A model generated the notes under the pieces. That model saw nothing but the letters and a program-made list of their open reading frames with translations, was not told the origin of the DNA and made no database searches. Source: Mycobacterium sp. SM1 (lineage in GTDB: Bacteria > Actinomycetota > Actinomycetes > Mycobacteriales > Mycobacteriaceae). From it: a stretch of DNA of 64,000 nucleotides. The first letter of the stretch is position 1, and every line of letters begins with the position of its first letter. This document shows positions 48,737-59,349 of the stretch, one piece after another. The DNA is taken from assembly GCF_018361265.1 (NCBI RefSeq), contig NZ_JAFLNH010000003.1:384501-448500 (forward strand), read 5' to 3'. The position numbers and the translations under genes are program-made.

Positions 48737-48737
48737 T

Positions 48738-49196
48738 CTAGCCACGGGCCCGCAGCGTCGCCAACGCCTTGTCGGCGTGCGCGTTGAAGCTGAGCTCGCC
48801 GCCGATCACGTCGAGCACCGTGCGGTCGGTGTCGATGACGAACGTGGTGCGCTTGACCGGCAGCAATTTGCCTAGCAACCCGCGCCGGACCCCGAACATG
48901 CCCGCGACGGTGCCGTCCGCATCGGACAGCAGCGGGTAGTCGAAGCCGTGATCGCCGGCGAACTTGGCTTGTTTGGCCACCGGGTCGGCGCTGACACCGA
49001 CCCGGGACGCGCCGACGGCGGCGAACTCGCTGGCCGTATCACGGAAATGGCACGCCTCCCGGGTGCATCCGGGCGTCCCGGCGGCCGGGTAGAAGAACAG
49101 CACCACCGGACCGTCGGCAAGCAGCTCGCCGAGCGCGCGCGGAGTTCCGGTCTGGTCGGGAAGTTGGAAGTCGGGCACGGTGTCGCCGGGTTTCAT
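48738..49196 (-). CDS. bcpB: Bacterioferritin comigratory protein (thiol peroxidase)
   Basis: Peroxiredoxin that reduces organic and hydrogen peroxides with thioredoxin. The 152-aa protein has the active site [16 protein letters not shown] (in part TPGCTREAC), with the peroxidatic Cys in GCT and the resolving Cys five residues on, the alpha2-type atypical two-Cys layout. [13 protein letters not shown] begins the fold. The ATG is the first in frame after the divergent trpE leader. Position matches Rv1608c. Confidence 0.94.
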   Translation of the reverse strand: MKPGDTVPDFQLPDQTGTPRALGELLADGPVVLFFYPAAGTPGCTREACHFRDTASEFAAVGASRVGVSADPVAKQAKFAGDHGFDYPLLSDADGTVAGMFGVRRGLLGKLLPVKRTTFVIDTDRTVLDVIGGELSFNAHADKALATLRARG

Positions 49197-49232
49197 GGCA
49201 GTCACGCTACCCCCGGGGTGCTCGCGGCGTCT

Positions 49233-49262
49233 GCGAAGATGGGCGAAGATGGGCGAAGATGG
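49233..49262 (+). repeat. Three 10-bp tandem repeats at the trpE start
   Basis: GCGAAGATGG is repeated three times without mismatch and a partial copy follows. Each unit contains an ATG (49239, 49249, 49259), and because the unit is 10 bp the three lie in three different frames. Only the one at 49249 is in frame with trpE. Confidence 0.95.
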
Positions 49263-49266
49263 GAAG

Positions 49267-50868
49267 GTGCACGCCGACCTCGCCGTCACCACCTCGCGGC
49301 AGGATTTCCACGCGCTGGCCGCCGGGCATCGCGTGGTCCCGGTGACGCGCAAAGTGTTGGCGGACGCCGAGACGCCGCTGTCGGCCTACCGCAAACTGGG
49401 CGCCAATCGGCCGGGCACATTTCTGCTGGAGTCGGCCGAGAACGGGCGGTCGTGGTCGCGGTGGTCATTCATCGGCGCCGGCTCGCCGTCGGCGCTGACG
49501 GTGCGCGACGGCCAAGCGGCCTGGTTCGGGGCCGTGCCGCGGGACGCTCCCACCGGTGGAGATCCGCTGCAGGTGCTGCGGGCCACACTCGAGCTGCTGG
49601 CCACCGCCCCGCTTCCCGGGCTTCCCCCGCTGTCGGGCGGCATGGTGGGCTTCTTCGCCTACGACCTGGTGCGACGCCTGGAACGTCTACCCGAGCTCAC
49701 CGTGGACGACCTCGGATTGCCCGACATGATGCTGCTGCTGGCCACCGACATGGCGGCGGTCGACCACCATGAGGGCACCATCACGTTGATCGCCAACGCC
49801 GTCAACTGGAATGGCACCGACGAGCGCGTCGATGAGGCCTACGACGACGCGGTGGCACGCCTGGACGTGATGACCGCGGCGCTGGCCCAGCCGCTGCCGT
49901 CGACCGTCGCGACGTTCCGCCGACCCGAGCCGAAGCACCGTGCGCAGCGCACCGTCGAAGAGTACGGCGCCATCGTCGAGCACCTGGTGGCGCAAATAGC
50001 GGCCGGTGAGGCCTTTCAGGTGGTGCCGTCGCAGCGCTTCGAGATGGACACCAGCGCCGAGCCGATCGACGTGTACCGGATGCTGCGGGTGTCTAACCCG
50101 AGCCCGTACATGTATCTGCTCCATGTGCCCGACGAGCATGGGCGGCTGGCGTTTTCGATCGTCGGATCCAGCCCGGAGGCCCTGGTCACCATTCAGGATC
50201 GCTGGGCAACGACGCATCCGATCGCGGGAACCCGGTGGCGGGGGCACACCGAGGACGAGGATCAGCAGCTGGAAAAGGACTTGCTGTGCGACGACAAGGA
50301 GCGCGCCGAGCACCTGATGCTGGTCGACCTGGGTCGCAACGACCTGGGGCGGGTCTGCGTGCCGGGCACCGTCCGTGTCGAGGATTACAGCCACATCGAG
50401 CGTTACAGCCACGTGATGCACCTGGTGTCCACCGTGACCGGCATGCTTGCCGAGGGGCGCACCGCCCTGGACGCGGTGACCGCCTGCTTTCCCGCGGGCA
50501 CGCTGTCGGGCGCGCCGAAGGTGCGCGCAATGGAGCTGATCGAGGAGGTGGAAAAGACCCGCCGCGGTCTATACGGCGGGGTGGTCGGCTACCTCGACTT
50601 CGCCGGCAACGCTGATTTCGCGATCGCCATCCGCACCGCCCTGCTGCGCGACGGCACGGCCTACGTGCAGGCCGGCGGCGGGGTGGTCGCCGATTCCAAC
50701 GGCCCCTACGAATACACCGAGGCGACCAACAAGGCCCGCGCGGTGTTGAACGCGATCGCCGCGGCGGAGACGCTGACGGCGCCCGCGACGGGCCTCGACC
50801 ACGGCCCGGTGACGACGTGGGCCGGGGCGCGGTCGCAGGAGGGGGCGGGCACGTGCGCCGGACGGTAA
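49267..50868 (+). CDS. trpE: Anthranilate synthase component I
   Basis: Makes anthranilate from chorismate with ammonia from TrpG, which is not in this window. The 533-aa protein has the Trp-feedback site [11 protein letters not shown] and the catalytic C-terminal motifs [15 protein letters not shown] (in part PIAGTRWRG), [33 protein letters not shown] (in part AGTLSGAPK) and [14 protein letters not shown] at 49267 gives the M. tuberculosis N-terminus; ATG at 49249, inside the tandem repeat, is an in-frame alternative. The tail overlaps the next gene. Confidence 0.96.
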   Translation: MHADLAVTTSRQDFHALAAGHRVVPVTRKVLADAETPLSAYRKLGANRPGTFLLESAENGRSWSRWSFIGAGSPSALTVRDGQAAWFGAVPRDAPTGGDPLQVLRATLELLATAPLPGLPPLSGGMVGFFAYDLVRRLERLPELTVDDLGLPDMMLLLATDMAAVDHHEGTITLIANAVNWNGTDERVDEAYDDAVARLDVMTAALAQPLPSTVATFRRPEPKHRAQRTVEEYGAIVEHLVAQIAAGEAFQVVPSQRFEMDTSAEPIDVYRMLRVSNPSPYMYLLHVPDEHGRLAFSIVGSSPEALVTIQDRWATTHPIAGTRWRGHTEDEDQQLEKDLLCDDKERAEHLMLVDLGRNDLGRVCVPGTVRVEDYSHIERYSHVMHLVSTVTGMLAEGRTALDAVTACFPAGTLSGAPKVRAMELIEEVEKTRRGLYGGVVGYLDFAGNADFAIAIRTALLRDGTAYVQAGGGVVADSNGPYEYTEATNKARAVLNAIAAAETLTAPATGLDHGPVTTWAGARSQEGAGTCAGR

Positions 50869-51524
50869 CGGCCGACCCGCAGCGGTGGGGCCGGGTGCTG
50901 ATCGGTGCGGCCCAGGCGTTGCTGGCGGCTTCCGCGGGGGCGCTGTGGGTGGCATCGCGGCTGCCGTGGGTGGTGATCCACGCGTTCGACGGGCTGGGCC
51001 CGCCGAGATCCGCGACGCTCTCGGGGGCGTCGTGGTCGACGGCGTTGCTGCCCCTGGCGCTGCTGCTGCTGGCCATCGCCGTGGCCACCGTCGCCCTGCG
51101 TGGCCGGCTGCTGCGGCTGGTGGCGGTGCTGGCGGCACTCGCGAGTCTGGTGATCGGCTATCTCGCGATCAGTTTGTGGGTGGTTCCGGATGTGGCGGTG
51201 CGGGCGGCCGATCTCGCGCGCATCCCGGTGCCGTTCCTGGTGGGCAGCGAGCGGCACTACACCGGGGCGGCCGTCGCGCTGGGGGCGGGGGTGTGCGCGC
51301 TGATGGCCGCCGTCCTGTTGATGAGGTCGGCCGCGATCTGTGGGGCGTCGCGGGCGTCGCAGTACGTTCCGCCGGCCGCGCGCCGTTCGACCGCGACCGG
51401 CGATGACGCGCCGGTGTCGCCGCGCACGATCTGGGATGCGCTCGACGAGGGCTGCGATCCGACCGATCGGCCCGAGAATTCCGCCGCGCCGGGCAATCAC
51501 GAAGCCGGCACCGAGGGCCGGTGA
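50853..51524 (+). CDS. Tryptophan-operon-associated membrane protein (Rv1610-like)
   Basis: A 223-aa protein of the TIGR02234-type family found between trpE and trpC in actinobacteria. Four helices are predicted (about 15-36, 63-82, 88-112 and 138-160). The C-terminus is polar. The GTG at 50853 has AGGAGGGGG upstream and overlaps trpE by 16 bp. The function is unknown; a link to tryptophan or an intermediate is inferred from its fixed place. Confidence 0.85.
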   Translation: MRRTVTADPQRWGRVLIGAAQALLAASAGALWVASRLPWVVIHAFDGLGPPRSATLSGASWSTALLPLALLLLAIAVATVALRGRLLRLVAVLAALASLVIGYLAISLWVVPDVAVRAADLARIPVPFLVGSERHYTGAAVALGAGVCALMAAVLLMRSAAICGASRASQYVPPAARRSTATGDDAPVSPRTIWDALDEGCDPTDRPENSAAPGNHEAGTEGR

Positions 51525-51604
51525 CGAAGCGTCCCCCGGCGCTCGCTACCCTTCGATGGACGTTGTCGCGAACCGGTGGGGACCGGGGGAAGGAACCCGC
51601 AGGC

Positions 51605-52423
51605 ATGAGTCCGGTAACCGTGCTCGACTCCATCATCGAGGGGGTCCACGCGGATGTCGCCGCTCGTGAGGCCGCGGTAAGCCTGTCGGAGGTCAAGGCG
51701 GCCGCCGAAGCGGCGCCGCCGCCGCGTGACGTGATGGCGGCGTTGCGGGCGCCCGGTGTCGGGGTGATCGCCGAGGTCAAACGCGCCAGCCCGTCGGCGG
51801 GCCGGCTGGCACCGATCGCCGATGCCGGTCAACTGGCCCGGGCCTACGAGGATGGCGGCGCGCGAATCATCAGCGTGGTGACCGAGGAACGCCGGTTTCA
51901 CGGCCGGCTGGCTGATCTTGACGCGGTGCGGGCGGCGGTCTCGGTGCCGGTCTTGCGGAAAGATTTTGTGGTGCGGCCCTACCAAATTCATGAGGCGCGC
52001 GCGCACGGCGCCGACATGCTGCTGCTCATCGTCGCGGCGCTGGATCAGCCGGCGCTGGTGGCGATGCTGGATCGCACCGAGTCGTTGGGCATGACCGCCC
52101 TTGTGGAGGTGCACACCGAAGAGGAAGCCGACCGGGCACTGCGGGCCGGCGCGAAGGTGATCGGTGTCAACGCCCGCGACCTCTCGACGCTGGACGTGGA
52201 CCGGGACTGCTTTGCGCGGATCGCTCCCGGCCTGCCGAGCGACGTGATCAGAATCGCCGAATCCGGCGTGCGCGGCGCCGCCGACCTGTTGGCGTATGCC
52301 GGCGCGGGCGCGGACGCCGTGCTGGTCGGGGAGGGCCTGGTCACCAGCGATGATCCGCGGGCGGCGGTTGCCGATCTGGTTGCCGCCGGCACGCATCCGT
52401 CGTGTCCAAAACCGGCTCGCTGA
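51605..52423 (+). CDS. trpC: Indole-3-glycerol phosphate synthase
   Basis: Closes the indole ring from CdRP. The 272-aa barrel, same length as in M. tuberculosis, has [13 protein letters not shown] (catalytic Lys and substrate loop), [13 protein letters not shown] (second Lys), [19 protein letters not shown] and IAESGV. The ATG follows GGAAGGAAC. It begins 80 bp after the membrane-protein gene, in the same direction. Confidence 0.97.
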   Translation: MSPVTVLDSIIEGVHADVAAREAAVSLSEVKAAAEAAPPPRDVMAALRAPGVGVIAEVKRASPSAGRLAPIADAGQLARAYEDGGARIISVVTEERRFHGRLADLDAVRAAVSVPVLRKDFVVRPYQIHEARAHGADMLLLIVAALDQPALVAMLDRTESLGMTALVEVHTEEEADRALRAGAKVIGVNARDLSTLDVDRDCFARIAPGLPSDVIRIAESGVRGAADLLAYAGAGADAVLVGEGLVTSDDPRAAVADLVAAGTHPSCPKPAR

Positions 52424-52488
52424 CCGCTGATGAGGCGCGCAGGCGGAAAGACGGTGAACCCGGCACGCCCGTTATGCGTTAAAGCCTC

Positions 52489-53760
52489 GTGATGAGAGAA
52501 CACCGCGGCCCGGATCTGCCGCGCCCGAGTGCGGCCGTCGCCGAACCCACCCGCCACGAGCCGGACGCGCGCGGTCATTTCGGCGTGTACGGTGGCCGCT
52601 ATGTCGCCGAGGCGTTGATGGCGGTGATCGAGGAGGTCACCGCCGCCTACGAGAAAGCCCGCACCGATCAAGGGTTCCTGGATCTTCTCGATACGCTGCA
52701 GGCGAACTACGCCGGCCGGCCGTCCCCGCTGTACGAGGCCGCACGCCTGCGTGAGCACGCCGGCGGGGCACGCATCTTCCTGAAGCGAGAAGACCTGAAC
52801 CACACCGGTTCTCACAAGATCAACAACGTTCTCGGGCAGGCGCTGCTGGCCCGGCGGATGGGCAAGACCCGGGTGATCGCTGAGACCGGCGCCGGTCAGC
52901 ACGGGGTGGCCACCGCCACCGCGTGCGCGTTGCTTGGCCTGGACTGCGTGATCTACATGGGTGCCGTCGACACCGAGCGCCAAGCGCTCAATGTGGCGCG
53001 GATGCGGCTGCTGGGCGCGCAGGTCGTCTCGGTGGACTCGGGCTCCAAAACGCTCAAGGACGCGATCAACGAAGCGTTCCGCGACTGGGTCACCAACGCC
53101 GACACCACGTATTACTGCTTCGGTACCGCGGCCGGTCCGCATCCATTCCCGGCGATGGTGCGTGATTTTCAGCGGATCATCGGCTTGGAGGCGCGCGCGC
53201 AAATCCTGGACCAGGCAGGCCGGCTGCCCGACGCGGTCGCGGCCTGCGTCGGCGGGGGATCCAACGCGATCGGGATTTTCCACGCCTTCCTCGACGATCA
53301 CGGTGTCCGGCTGGTGGGGTTCGAGGCGGCGGGGGACGGCGTGCAGACCGGCAGGCATGCGGCCACGTTCACCGGCGGTTCCCCGGGGGTCTTCCAGGGA
53401 TCGTTTTCCTACCTGCTTCAGGACGACGACGGGCAGACCATCGAATCCCACTCGATCTCGGCGGGCCTGGACTACCCCGGTGTGGGCCCAGAACACGCCT
53501 GGCTGAAGGAGACCGGGCGGGCGGAGTATCGGCCGATCACCGACGCCGAGGCGATGGCGGCGTTCGGGTTGCTGTGTCGCGCCGAAGGCATCATTCCGGC
53601 CATCGAATCCGCGCACGCGGTGGCCGGTGCGCTGAAGCTGGGAGTCGAGCTGGGCCAGGGCGCGGTCATCGTGGTCAACCTCTCCGGTCGCGGCGACAAA
53701 GACGTGGAGACCGCTGCCAAGTGGTTTGGCCTGCTCGATGGTCGGGGCAGCGGCGGATGA
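52489..53760 (+). CDS. trpB: Tryptophan synthase beta chain
   Basis: Joins indole and serine to tryptophan. The 423-aa PLP enzyme has the lysine in [13 protein letters not shown] (Lys110), the [13 protein letters not shown] loop, the phosphate-binding [10 protein letters not shown] and the catalytic Glu in [11 protein letters not shown] at 52489 and ATG at 52492 are both usable. In the short N-terminal extension the sequence differs from M. tuberculosis. trpA starts inside the stop codon. Confidence 0.97.
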   Translation: MMREHRGPDLPRPSAAVAEPTRHEPDARGHFGVYGGRYVAEALMAVIEEVTAAYEKARTDQGFLDLLDTLQANYAGRPSPLYEAARLREHAGGARIFLKREDLNHTGSHKINNVLGQALLARRMGKTRVIAETGAGQHGVATATACALLGLDCVIYMGAVDTERQALNVARMRLLGAQVVSVDSGSKTLKDAINEAFRDWVTNADTTYYCFGTAAGPHPFPAMVRDFQRIIGLEARAQILDQAGRLPDAVAACVGGGSNAIGIFHAFLDDHGVRLVGFEAAGDGVQTGRHAATFTGGSPGVFQGSFSYLLQDDDGQTIESHSISAGLDYPGVGPEHAWLKETGRAEYRPITDAEAMAAFGLLCRAEGIIPAIESAHAVAGALKLGVELGQGAVIVVNLSGRGDKDVETAAKWFGLLDGRGSGG

Positions 53761-54572
53761 TGACTGCGGGCCAAACTGAAATGAGCAAACTGGCACCGCT
53801 TTTCGACTCCTGCCGGCACGAGGGTCGCGCGGCGCTGATCGGTTACCTGCCCACCGGGTTCCCGGATGTGCGGACCTCCGTGGACGCGATGATAACCCTC
53901 GTCGAATCCGGTTGCGACATCGTTGAAGTCGGTGTGCCGTATTCGGACCCCAGCATGGACGGCCCGACCATCGCCAGGGCGTCGCAGGCCGCGCTTCACG
54001 GCGGCGTGCGTGTCCGCGACTCGTTGGCCGCGGTCGAGGCGATCAGCGCCGCCGGCGGCCGCGCCGTGGTGATGACCTACTGGAATCCGTTGCTGCGCTA
54101 TGGGGTTGATGCTTTCGCCCGAGACCTGGCAGCGGCCGGCGGCCAGGGCGTGATCACGCCCGACCTCATTCCCGATGAGGCCGGTGAATGGATCACCGCA
54201 TCCCAGCGGCACGGGCTGGACCGAATCTTTTTGGTGGCACCGTCATCGACGCCGCAGCGGCTGGCGATGACGGTCGAGGCGTCGCGGGGATTCGTCTACG
54301 CGGCATCGACAATGGGTGTCACGGGCGCGCGTGACGCGGTGTCGCAGGCGGCGCCCGAGCTGGTGCGCAGGGTGAGGGCGGTGTCTGACATACCGGTGGG
54401 CGTGGGGTTGGGGGTGCGCTCGCGAGATCAGGCCGCTCAGATCGGCGCTTATGCCGATGGTGTTATCGTCGGCTCGGCGCTGGTGTCGGCATTGGCCGAC
54501 GGCCCGCCCAGGTTGCGTAAGCTGACCGGCGAACTCGCCGCCGGTGTGCGCCAAAGGATCGTCACGCTATGA
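53757..54572 (+). CDS. trpA: Tryptophan synthase alpha chain
   Basis: Cleaves indole-3-glycerol phosphate to indole, which is channelled to TrpB. The 271-aa barrel has the catalytic Glu in [15 protein letters not shown] and the Asp in the same stretch, plus [26 protein letters not shown] and [12 protein letters not shown]. Two ATGs in tandem (53757 and 53760) overlap the trpB stop. lgt follows with a 4-bp overlap, so lipoprotein maturation is translationally linked to trp genes. Confidence 0.97.
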   Translation: MMTAGQTEMSKLAPLFDSCRHEGRAALIGYLPTGFPDVRTSVDAMITLVESGCDIVEVGVPYSDPSMDGPTIARASQAALHGGVRVRDSLAAVEAISAAGGRAVVMTYWNPLLRYGVDAFARDLAAAGGQGVITPDLIPDEAGEWITASQRHGLDRIFLVAPSSTPQRLAMTVEASRGFVYAASTMGVTGARDAVSQAAPELVRRVRAVSDIPVGVGLGVRSRDQAAQIGAYADGVIVGSALVSALADGPPRLRKLTGELAAGVRQRIVTL

Positions 54573-56014
54573 GCACCGTGCTTGCGTATTTCCCTAGCCC
54601 GCCGCGCGGGGTCTGGCACCTCGGGCCGATTCCCATCCGTGCCTACGCGCTGTGCATCATCGCCGGCATCCTCGTCGCGCTGGTGATCGGCGACCGGCGC
54701 TGGGAAGACCGCGGGGGCGAACGCGGCGTTATCTACGACATCGCGCTGTGGGCCGTGCCTTTCGGGTTGATCGGCGCGCGGCTCTATCACCTGATCACCG
54801 ACTGGCGGACTTACTTCGGTAGCGGCGGTGTCGGGTTAGGCGCGGCGTTGCGCATCTGGGACGGGGGCCTGGGGATCTGGGGCGCGGTGGCCCTCGGCGG
54901 CGTTGGAACGTGGATCGCGTGCCGCCGGCATGGCATTCCACTGCCGGCCTTTGCCGACGCGGTGGCTCCGGGCATTGTGCTCGCACAGGCCATCGGCCGG
55001 CTGGGAAACTACTTCAACCAGGAGCTTTACGGTCGGGAAACCACGCTGCCGTGGGGCATGGAAGTGTTTTACCGTCGCGGCCCCGATGGATACGTGGATG
55101 TGCATTCACTGGACGGCGTCTCGACCGGGCAGGTAGCGCTCGTCGTGCAACCGACGTTTCTCTACGAATTGCTCTGGAACGTCGTGGTGTTTGTCCTGCT
55201 GATCTATGTGGATCGGCGTTTTGCCATCGGCCACGGGCGCCTGTTCGCGCTTTATGCCGCCGGTTACTGCCTCGGGCGGTTTTGGATCGAGCTGCTGCGG
55301 GCCGATCCCGCCACCCACATCGCCGGGATCCGGATCAATTCCTTCACCTCGACGTTCGTGTTCATCGGGGCGGTCGTCTATTTCCTCCTGGCCCCGCGAG
55401 GCCGGGAGGATCCGGCGACCCTGCGGGGTGCCCGTCACGCCGAGGAGCCGGCGGTCCCCGAGCCGGTGGCCCAAGTCGCGGCCGTCGCGCCGGCACCCGA
55501 TGCGACCGCGGCGGTCAAAGGTGCCGACCGCAACGACGGTGAGCCCGCGGGTGGGGGAGCTGAGGCGGCGCAGATCCAAAAAGCCGAGCCGCGACCGCCC
55601 GAGGCTGGGCAGCCCGAAGGCCAGGCCGAAACGGCGGAGTCGAAGCCCGCGGAGGTGGACGCCGCCGAAGAGGTGGAGCCCGCGCCGGCCCAGCCGGCGG
55701 GGCCCGCCGAAGCCCCAACCGAGCCGGCGGGGCCCGCCGGCCAGAAGCCAGCGGCTTGCGGGGATGACGTCCGGGTTGCGGCGGGAGCCGACCCGGTGGC
55801 CCACGAGGAGCCGGTGGCCCGCGAGGAGCCGGAGGTACCAGAGGAGCCGGTGGCCCCAGAGGATCCGGAGCCCCGCGAGGAACCGGTCACCGACAGCGGG
55901 CCCGCGCCCGCGCCGACAGAGGCGGCACGCCCGGTCGATGCGACCGAAGTAGGGGCGACCGCCGCGGGCGCCCGGTGGCGCCCGGGGAGGCGATTGTCGT
56001 GGCGCCGGCGCTGA
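54569..56014 (+). CDS. lgt: Prolipoprotein diacylglyceryl transferase with long acidic tail
   Basis: First enzyme of lipoprotein maturation, transferring diacylglyceryl to the lipobox Cys. The first ~280 of 481 residues have seven membrane helices and the Lgt signature AIGRLGNYFNQELYGRET. The remaining ~200 residues are low-complexity, Pro/Ala/Glu-rich and predicted cytoplasmic, with EEPV-type repeats (55804-55890). Such tails are known in mycobacterial Lgt and vary in length. It pairs functionally with lspA at 9460. Confidence 0.95.
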   Translation: MSTVLAYFPSPPRGVWHLGPIPIRAYALCIIAGILVALVIGDRRWEDRGGERGVIYDIALWAVPFGLIGARLYHLITDWRTYFGSGGVGLGAALRIWDGGLGIWGAVALGGVGTWIACRRHGIPLPAFADAVAPGIVLAQAIGRLGNYFNQELYGRETTLPWGMEVFYRRGPDGYVDVHSLDGVSTGQVALVVQPTFLYELLWNVVVFVLLIYVDRRFAIGHGRLFALYAAGYCLGRFWIELLRADPATHIAGIRINSFTSTFVFIGAVVYFLLAPRGREDPATLRGARHAEEPAVPEPVAQVAAVAPAPDATAAVKGADRNDGEPAGGGAEAAQIQKAEPRPPEAGQPEGQAETAESKPAEVDAAEEVEPAPAQPAGPAEAPTEPAGPAGQKPAACGDDVRVAAGADPVAHEEPVAREEPEVPEEPVAPEDPEPREEPVTDSGPAPAPTEAARPVDATEVGATAAGARWRPGRRLSWRRR

Positions 56015-56108
56015 CGACGGTTGCGGCGGGGCACCCGGGGCCCCGACGAGGTAGCCGGCGGTCGGCGCGGGTCGGCCGAAAGCGGCGGCAACCCGCAGCC
56101 GATCTGGC

Positions 56109-56600
56109 ATGCTGAACACCGTGACCGACCCCTCGCACCGGTCAGAGAATCGGGCGATGAGACCGGATCCGCTTGTCGCGGGTGGACGGCCGGTGATCGC
56201 CGGACCGGCCGGTCGGCGCCGCACGTACCGCGCGCTCGGCGCCGGTGCGACGCTGGCGTCGGCCCTCGGTTACATCGGATTCGTTGACCCCCACGATCAC
56301 AATGCCGTGTACCCGCAATGTCCGTTTCGGCTGCTCACCGGCTGGAACTGCCCCGCCTGCGGCGGGCTGCGGATGGTGCATGACCTGCTGCACGGTCACG
56401 TTGCGGCCGCCGTCACCGACAACGTGTTTTTGCTTTTCGGCCTCCCGTTGCTGGCGGGATGGCTGCTGTTGCGGGGCCGCCGCGGAAAACCGGTCCTGCC
56501 GATGCCGCTAATCGTGACCCTCGCGACGGCGACGCTAACCTGGACGGTGCTGCGTAACCTGCCCGGCTTCCCGTTGGCTCCGACCATGCTCGGCGGATAG
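56109..56600 (+). CDS. DUF2752 membrane protein
   Basis: A 163-aa protein with the DUF2752 core CPFRLLTGWNCPACGG followed by LRMVHDLLHGHV, and three membrane helices (about 43-60, 101-119 and 131-147). The paired Cys and Gly residues suggest a redox or metal site. Function unknown. ATG at 56109 is used; GTG at 56121 and ATG at 56157 are possible. It lies 94 bp after lgt, as in M. tuberculosis. The 235 bp before pykA show no gene. Confidence 0.82.
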   Translation: MLNTVTDPSHRSENRAMRPDPLVAGGRPVIAGPAGRRRTYRALGAGATLASALGYIGFVDPHDHNAVYPQCPFRLLTGWNCPACGGLRMVHDLLHGHVAAAVTDNVFLLFGLPLLAGWLLLRGRRGKPVLPMPLIVTLATATLTWTVLRNLPGFPLAPTMLGG

Positions 56601-56835
56601 CCGCACCGGACAGCTGCGGGCGTGCCCGGCCGGCATCGGCTCGGCTGAGGCCGCGCCGGCGGTGCCATGACGGCGCCGGTATAGCCGGAAAGCTCGTGGG
56701 TGCAATGACTCCCAATGATCTCTGTCGCTCACACGTGCGGCCGACGTTGGCGCTTGCCCGCTGACCCTCCAACTGGGGTGTGAGACGGGATTCACATTGG
56801 TCGAGACGGTGATCGGGCGCGACTATGCTGACCTC

Positions 56836-58251
56836 GTGAGGCGCGGGAAGATCGTTTGCACGCTCGGCCCGGCCAGCAACACCGATGAGATGGTTCGGGC
56901 GCTGGTCGAGGCCGGGATGGACGTTGCCCGACTGAATTTCAGCCACAGCGACTACCAGGACCACAAGGCGGCCTACGAGCGGGTGCGGGCCGCCTCGGAT
57001 GCCACCGGCCGCGCGGTCGGTGTGCTGGCCGATCTGCAGGGCCCCAAGATCAGGCTGGGGCGCTTCCGTGGGGGCTCCACCTATTGGGCCGAAGGGGAAA
57101 CGGTGCGAATCACGGTCGCCGACTGCGAAGGCGACCATGATCGGGTGTCGACCACCTACAAGCAGTTGACCAGGGACGCCGCCTGCGGTGACCGCGTTCT
57201 GGTCGATGACGGCAACATCGGACTGGTCGTCAAAGATATCGACGGCGACGACGTGGTGTGCACCGTCACCGAAGGCGGCGTGGTGAGCAACAACAAGGGA
57301 ATGTCGCTTCCCGGGATGAACGTGTCCGCTCCCGCCTTGTCGGACAAAGACATTGAGGATCTGCGGTTTGCGCTCGATCTTGGCGTGGACATGGTGGCGT
57401 TGTCTTTCGTGCGCTCGCCTTCTGATATCGAGCTGGTCCATGAGCAGATGGACCGGATCGGGCGGCGGGTTCCGGTGATCGCCAAGCTGGAGAAGCCGGA
57501 AGCCGTCGACAACCTCGAAGCCGTGGTCTTGGCATTCGACGCCGTCATGGTGGCCCGCGGCGACTTGGGGGTGGAGCTGCCGCTGGAGGAGGTCCCGCTG
57601 GTGCAAAAGCGGGCCATCCAAATTGCCCGGGAGAACGCCAAGCCGGTCATCGTCGCAACTCAAATGCTCGACTCGATGATTGAGAACCCCCGGCCGACCC
57701 GCGCCGAGGCGTCCGACGTCGCGAACGCGGTGCTCGACGGTGCCGACGCGCTGATGCTGTCCGGGGAAACCGCCGTCGGGAAGTATCCGCTGGCGGCCGT
57801 GCGGACGATGGCGCGGATCGTGTGTGCGGTGGAAGAGAATTCGACAGCGGCACCGCCGCTGACGCATATCCCCCGCACCAAGCGGGGCGTGCTCTCCTAC
57901 GCTGCCCGCGACATCGGCGAGCGACTGGACGCCAAAGCCCTGGTCGCCTTCACCCAATCCGGTGACACCGTGCGCCGCCTGGCCAGGCTGCATACCCCGC
58001 TGCCGTTGCTGGCGTTCACCGATCTGCCCGAGATACGCAGCCAATTGGCCTTGACCTGGGGCACCGAGACGTTCATCGTTCCGCACCAGAATTCCACCGA
58101 CGGCATGATCCACGAGGTCGACAAGGCGCTGCTGCAACTCGGCCGCTACAGACGAGGGGACCTGGTGGTGATCGTCGCGGGCGCGCCACCGGGCACAGTA
58201 GGCTCAACGAACCTGATTCATGTGCACCGCATCGGCGAGGAGGACGTCTAA
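56836..58251 (+). CDS. pykA: Pyruvate kinase
   Basis: Last step of glycolysis, phosphoenolpyruvate to pyruvate with ATP. The 471-aa protein has RRGKIVCTLGPAS, ARLNFSHSDYQDH, LADLQGPKIRLG, the catalytic Lys in VIAKLEKPEAV, metal-binding VMVARGDLGVELP and SGETAVGKYP. The GTG at 56836 gives the M. tuberculosis-like start; a TTG at 56797 would add 13 residues. There is no clear ribosome site, so a leaderless mRNA is possible. Confidence 0.96.
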   Translation: MRRGKIVCTLGPASNTDEMVRALVEAGMDVARLNFSHSDYQDHKAAYERVRAASDATGRAVGVLADLQGPKIRLGRFRGGSTYWAEGETVRITVADCEGDHDRVSTTYKQLTRDAACGDRVLVDDGNIGLVVKDIDGDDVVCTVTEGGVVSNNKGMSLPGMNVSAPALSDKDIEDLRFALDLGVDMVALSFVRSPSDIELVHEQMDRIGRRVPVIAKLEKPEAVDNLEAVVLAFDAVMVARGDLGVELPLEEVPLVQKRAIQIARENAKPVIVATQMLDSMIENPRPTRAEASDVANAVLDGADALMLSGETAVGKYPLAAVRTMARIVCAVEENSTAAPPLTHIPRTKRGVLSYAARDIGERLDAKALVAFTQSGDTVRRLARLHTPLPLLAFTDLPEIRSQLALTWGTETFIVPHQNSTDGMIHEVDKALLQLGRYRRGDLVVIVAGAPPGTVGSTNLIHVHRIGEEDV

Positions 58252-58330
58252 TCTGCGGCCCTGATCTGCGACCCGCTCCGGCGACGATGCGCGCCGTGGA
58301 CGGTCGCGGGGAGGGCCGGTACGGCCAGCA

Positions 58331-59212
58331 ATGAGGGAACAGCAAACAGCGTCGGACTTCGAGCAGCTGCTGGCGGTCTTGGATCTCAGTCCGATCGCCG
58401 ACGACTTGTTCATCGGCTCGCATCCGAGCAAGAATCCGCCGCGGACATTCGGCGGCCAGCTGATGGCACAATCGTTCGTCGCGGCCAGCCGCACCCTGAC
58501 CCGCGAGCTGCCGCCCACCGCGCTGTCGGTGCATTTCATCAACGGCGGCGATACCGCCAAGGACATCGAATTTCGGGTGACACGGCTGCGTGACGAGCGC
58601 CGTTTCGCCAACCGGCGAGTGGACGCGACGCAGGACGGCACCCTGCTGGCGTCGGCGATGATCTCGTATCTCTCCGGCGGCCGCAGCCTCGAGCACGGTA
58701 TCGATCCGCCCGACGTCGCCCCGCCGGACACCCTGCCGCCGATCACGGAGCTGCTGCGCGGCTACGAGGACACCGTTCCGTTGTTCGTCAATGCGCTGCA
58801 GCCGATCGATTGGCGCTACACCAACGACCCAACGTGGGTGATGCGCGCCAAAGGCGAGCGGCTGACCTTCAACCGGGTTTGGGTTAAGGCCGGGGGTGTC
58901 ATGCCCGATGACCCGGTGCTGCACACCGCGGCGATGGTGTATTCGTCGGATACCACGGTGCTGGACTCGGTTATCACCACGCACGGGCTGTCGTGGGGCT
59001 TTGACCGGATCTTTGCCGCGACCACCAACCACTCGGTGTGGTTTCATCGGCCGGTCGACTTCGGCGATTGGGTGTTGTACTCGACGTCGTCACCGGTGGC
59101 CGCGGATTCGCGCGCGCTGGGTACGGGGCATTTCTTCGATCGTTCGGGCCGACTCGTCGCGACCGTGGTGCAGGAAGGCGTCGTGAAGTACTTCCCGGGC
59201 GCTGGCCGCTAG
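58331..59212 (+). CDS. tesB1: Acyl-CoA thioesterase II
   Basis: Hydrolyses long-chain acyl-CoA. The 293-aa double hot-dog protein has RTFGGQLMAQSFVAA, LSVHFINGGD, and in the second half MVYSSDTTVLDSV and LYSTSSPVAADSRALGTGHFFD (in part SRALGTGHFFD). These carry the Asp/Thr/Gln catalytic set of the TesB family. Position after pykA matches Rv1618. A plain gene with no odd features. Confidence 0.93.
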   Translation: MREQQTASDFEQLLAVLDLSPIADDLFIGSHPSKNPPRTFGGQLMAQSFVAASRTLTRELPPTALSVHFINGGDTAKDIEFRVTRLRDERRFANRRVDATQDGTLLASAMISYLSGGRSLEHGIDPPDVAPPDTLPPITELLRGYEDTVPLFVNALQPIDWRYTNDPTWVMRAKGERLTFNRVWVKAGGVMPDDPVLHTAAMVYSSDTTVLDSVITTHGLSWGFDRIFAATTNHSVWFHRPVDFGDWVLYSTSSPVAADSRALGTGHFFDRSGRLVATVVQEGVVKYFPGAGR

Positions 59213-59309
59213 CGGTCGGCAGGCTCGCCGGTGGCCGCGGCACGACGATGCTGTCGCGCTATCCGTCACGCCCAGCGACGGCCGTGATCAGGGGTAACGT
59301 TTCAGTGGT

Positions 59310-59349
59310 GGGGCGGGGCACAGTGGGGTACGGCACGTGGGGGTGGGGG
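59310..59349 (+). promoter_or_regulatory. G-quadruplex-like sequence at a translation start
   Basis: Five runs of four or five G (59310-59313, 59315-59318, 59325-59328, 59339-59343 and 59345-59349) lie on the coding strand, separated by 1, 6, 10 and 1 nt. The last two contain the GTG start codons of the next gene. A folded RNA G-quadruplex here would hide the initiation region. Confidence 0.4.
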
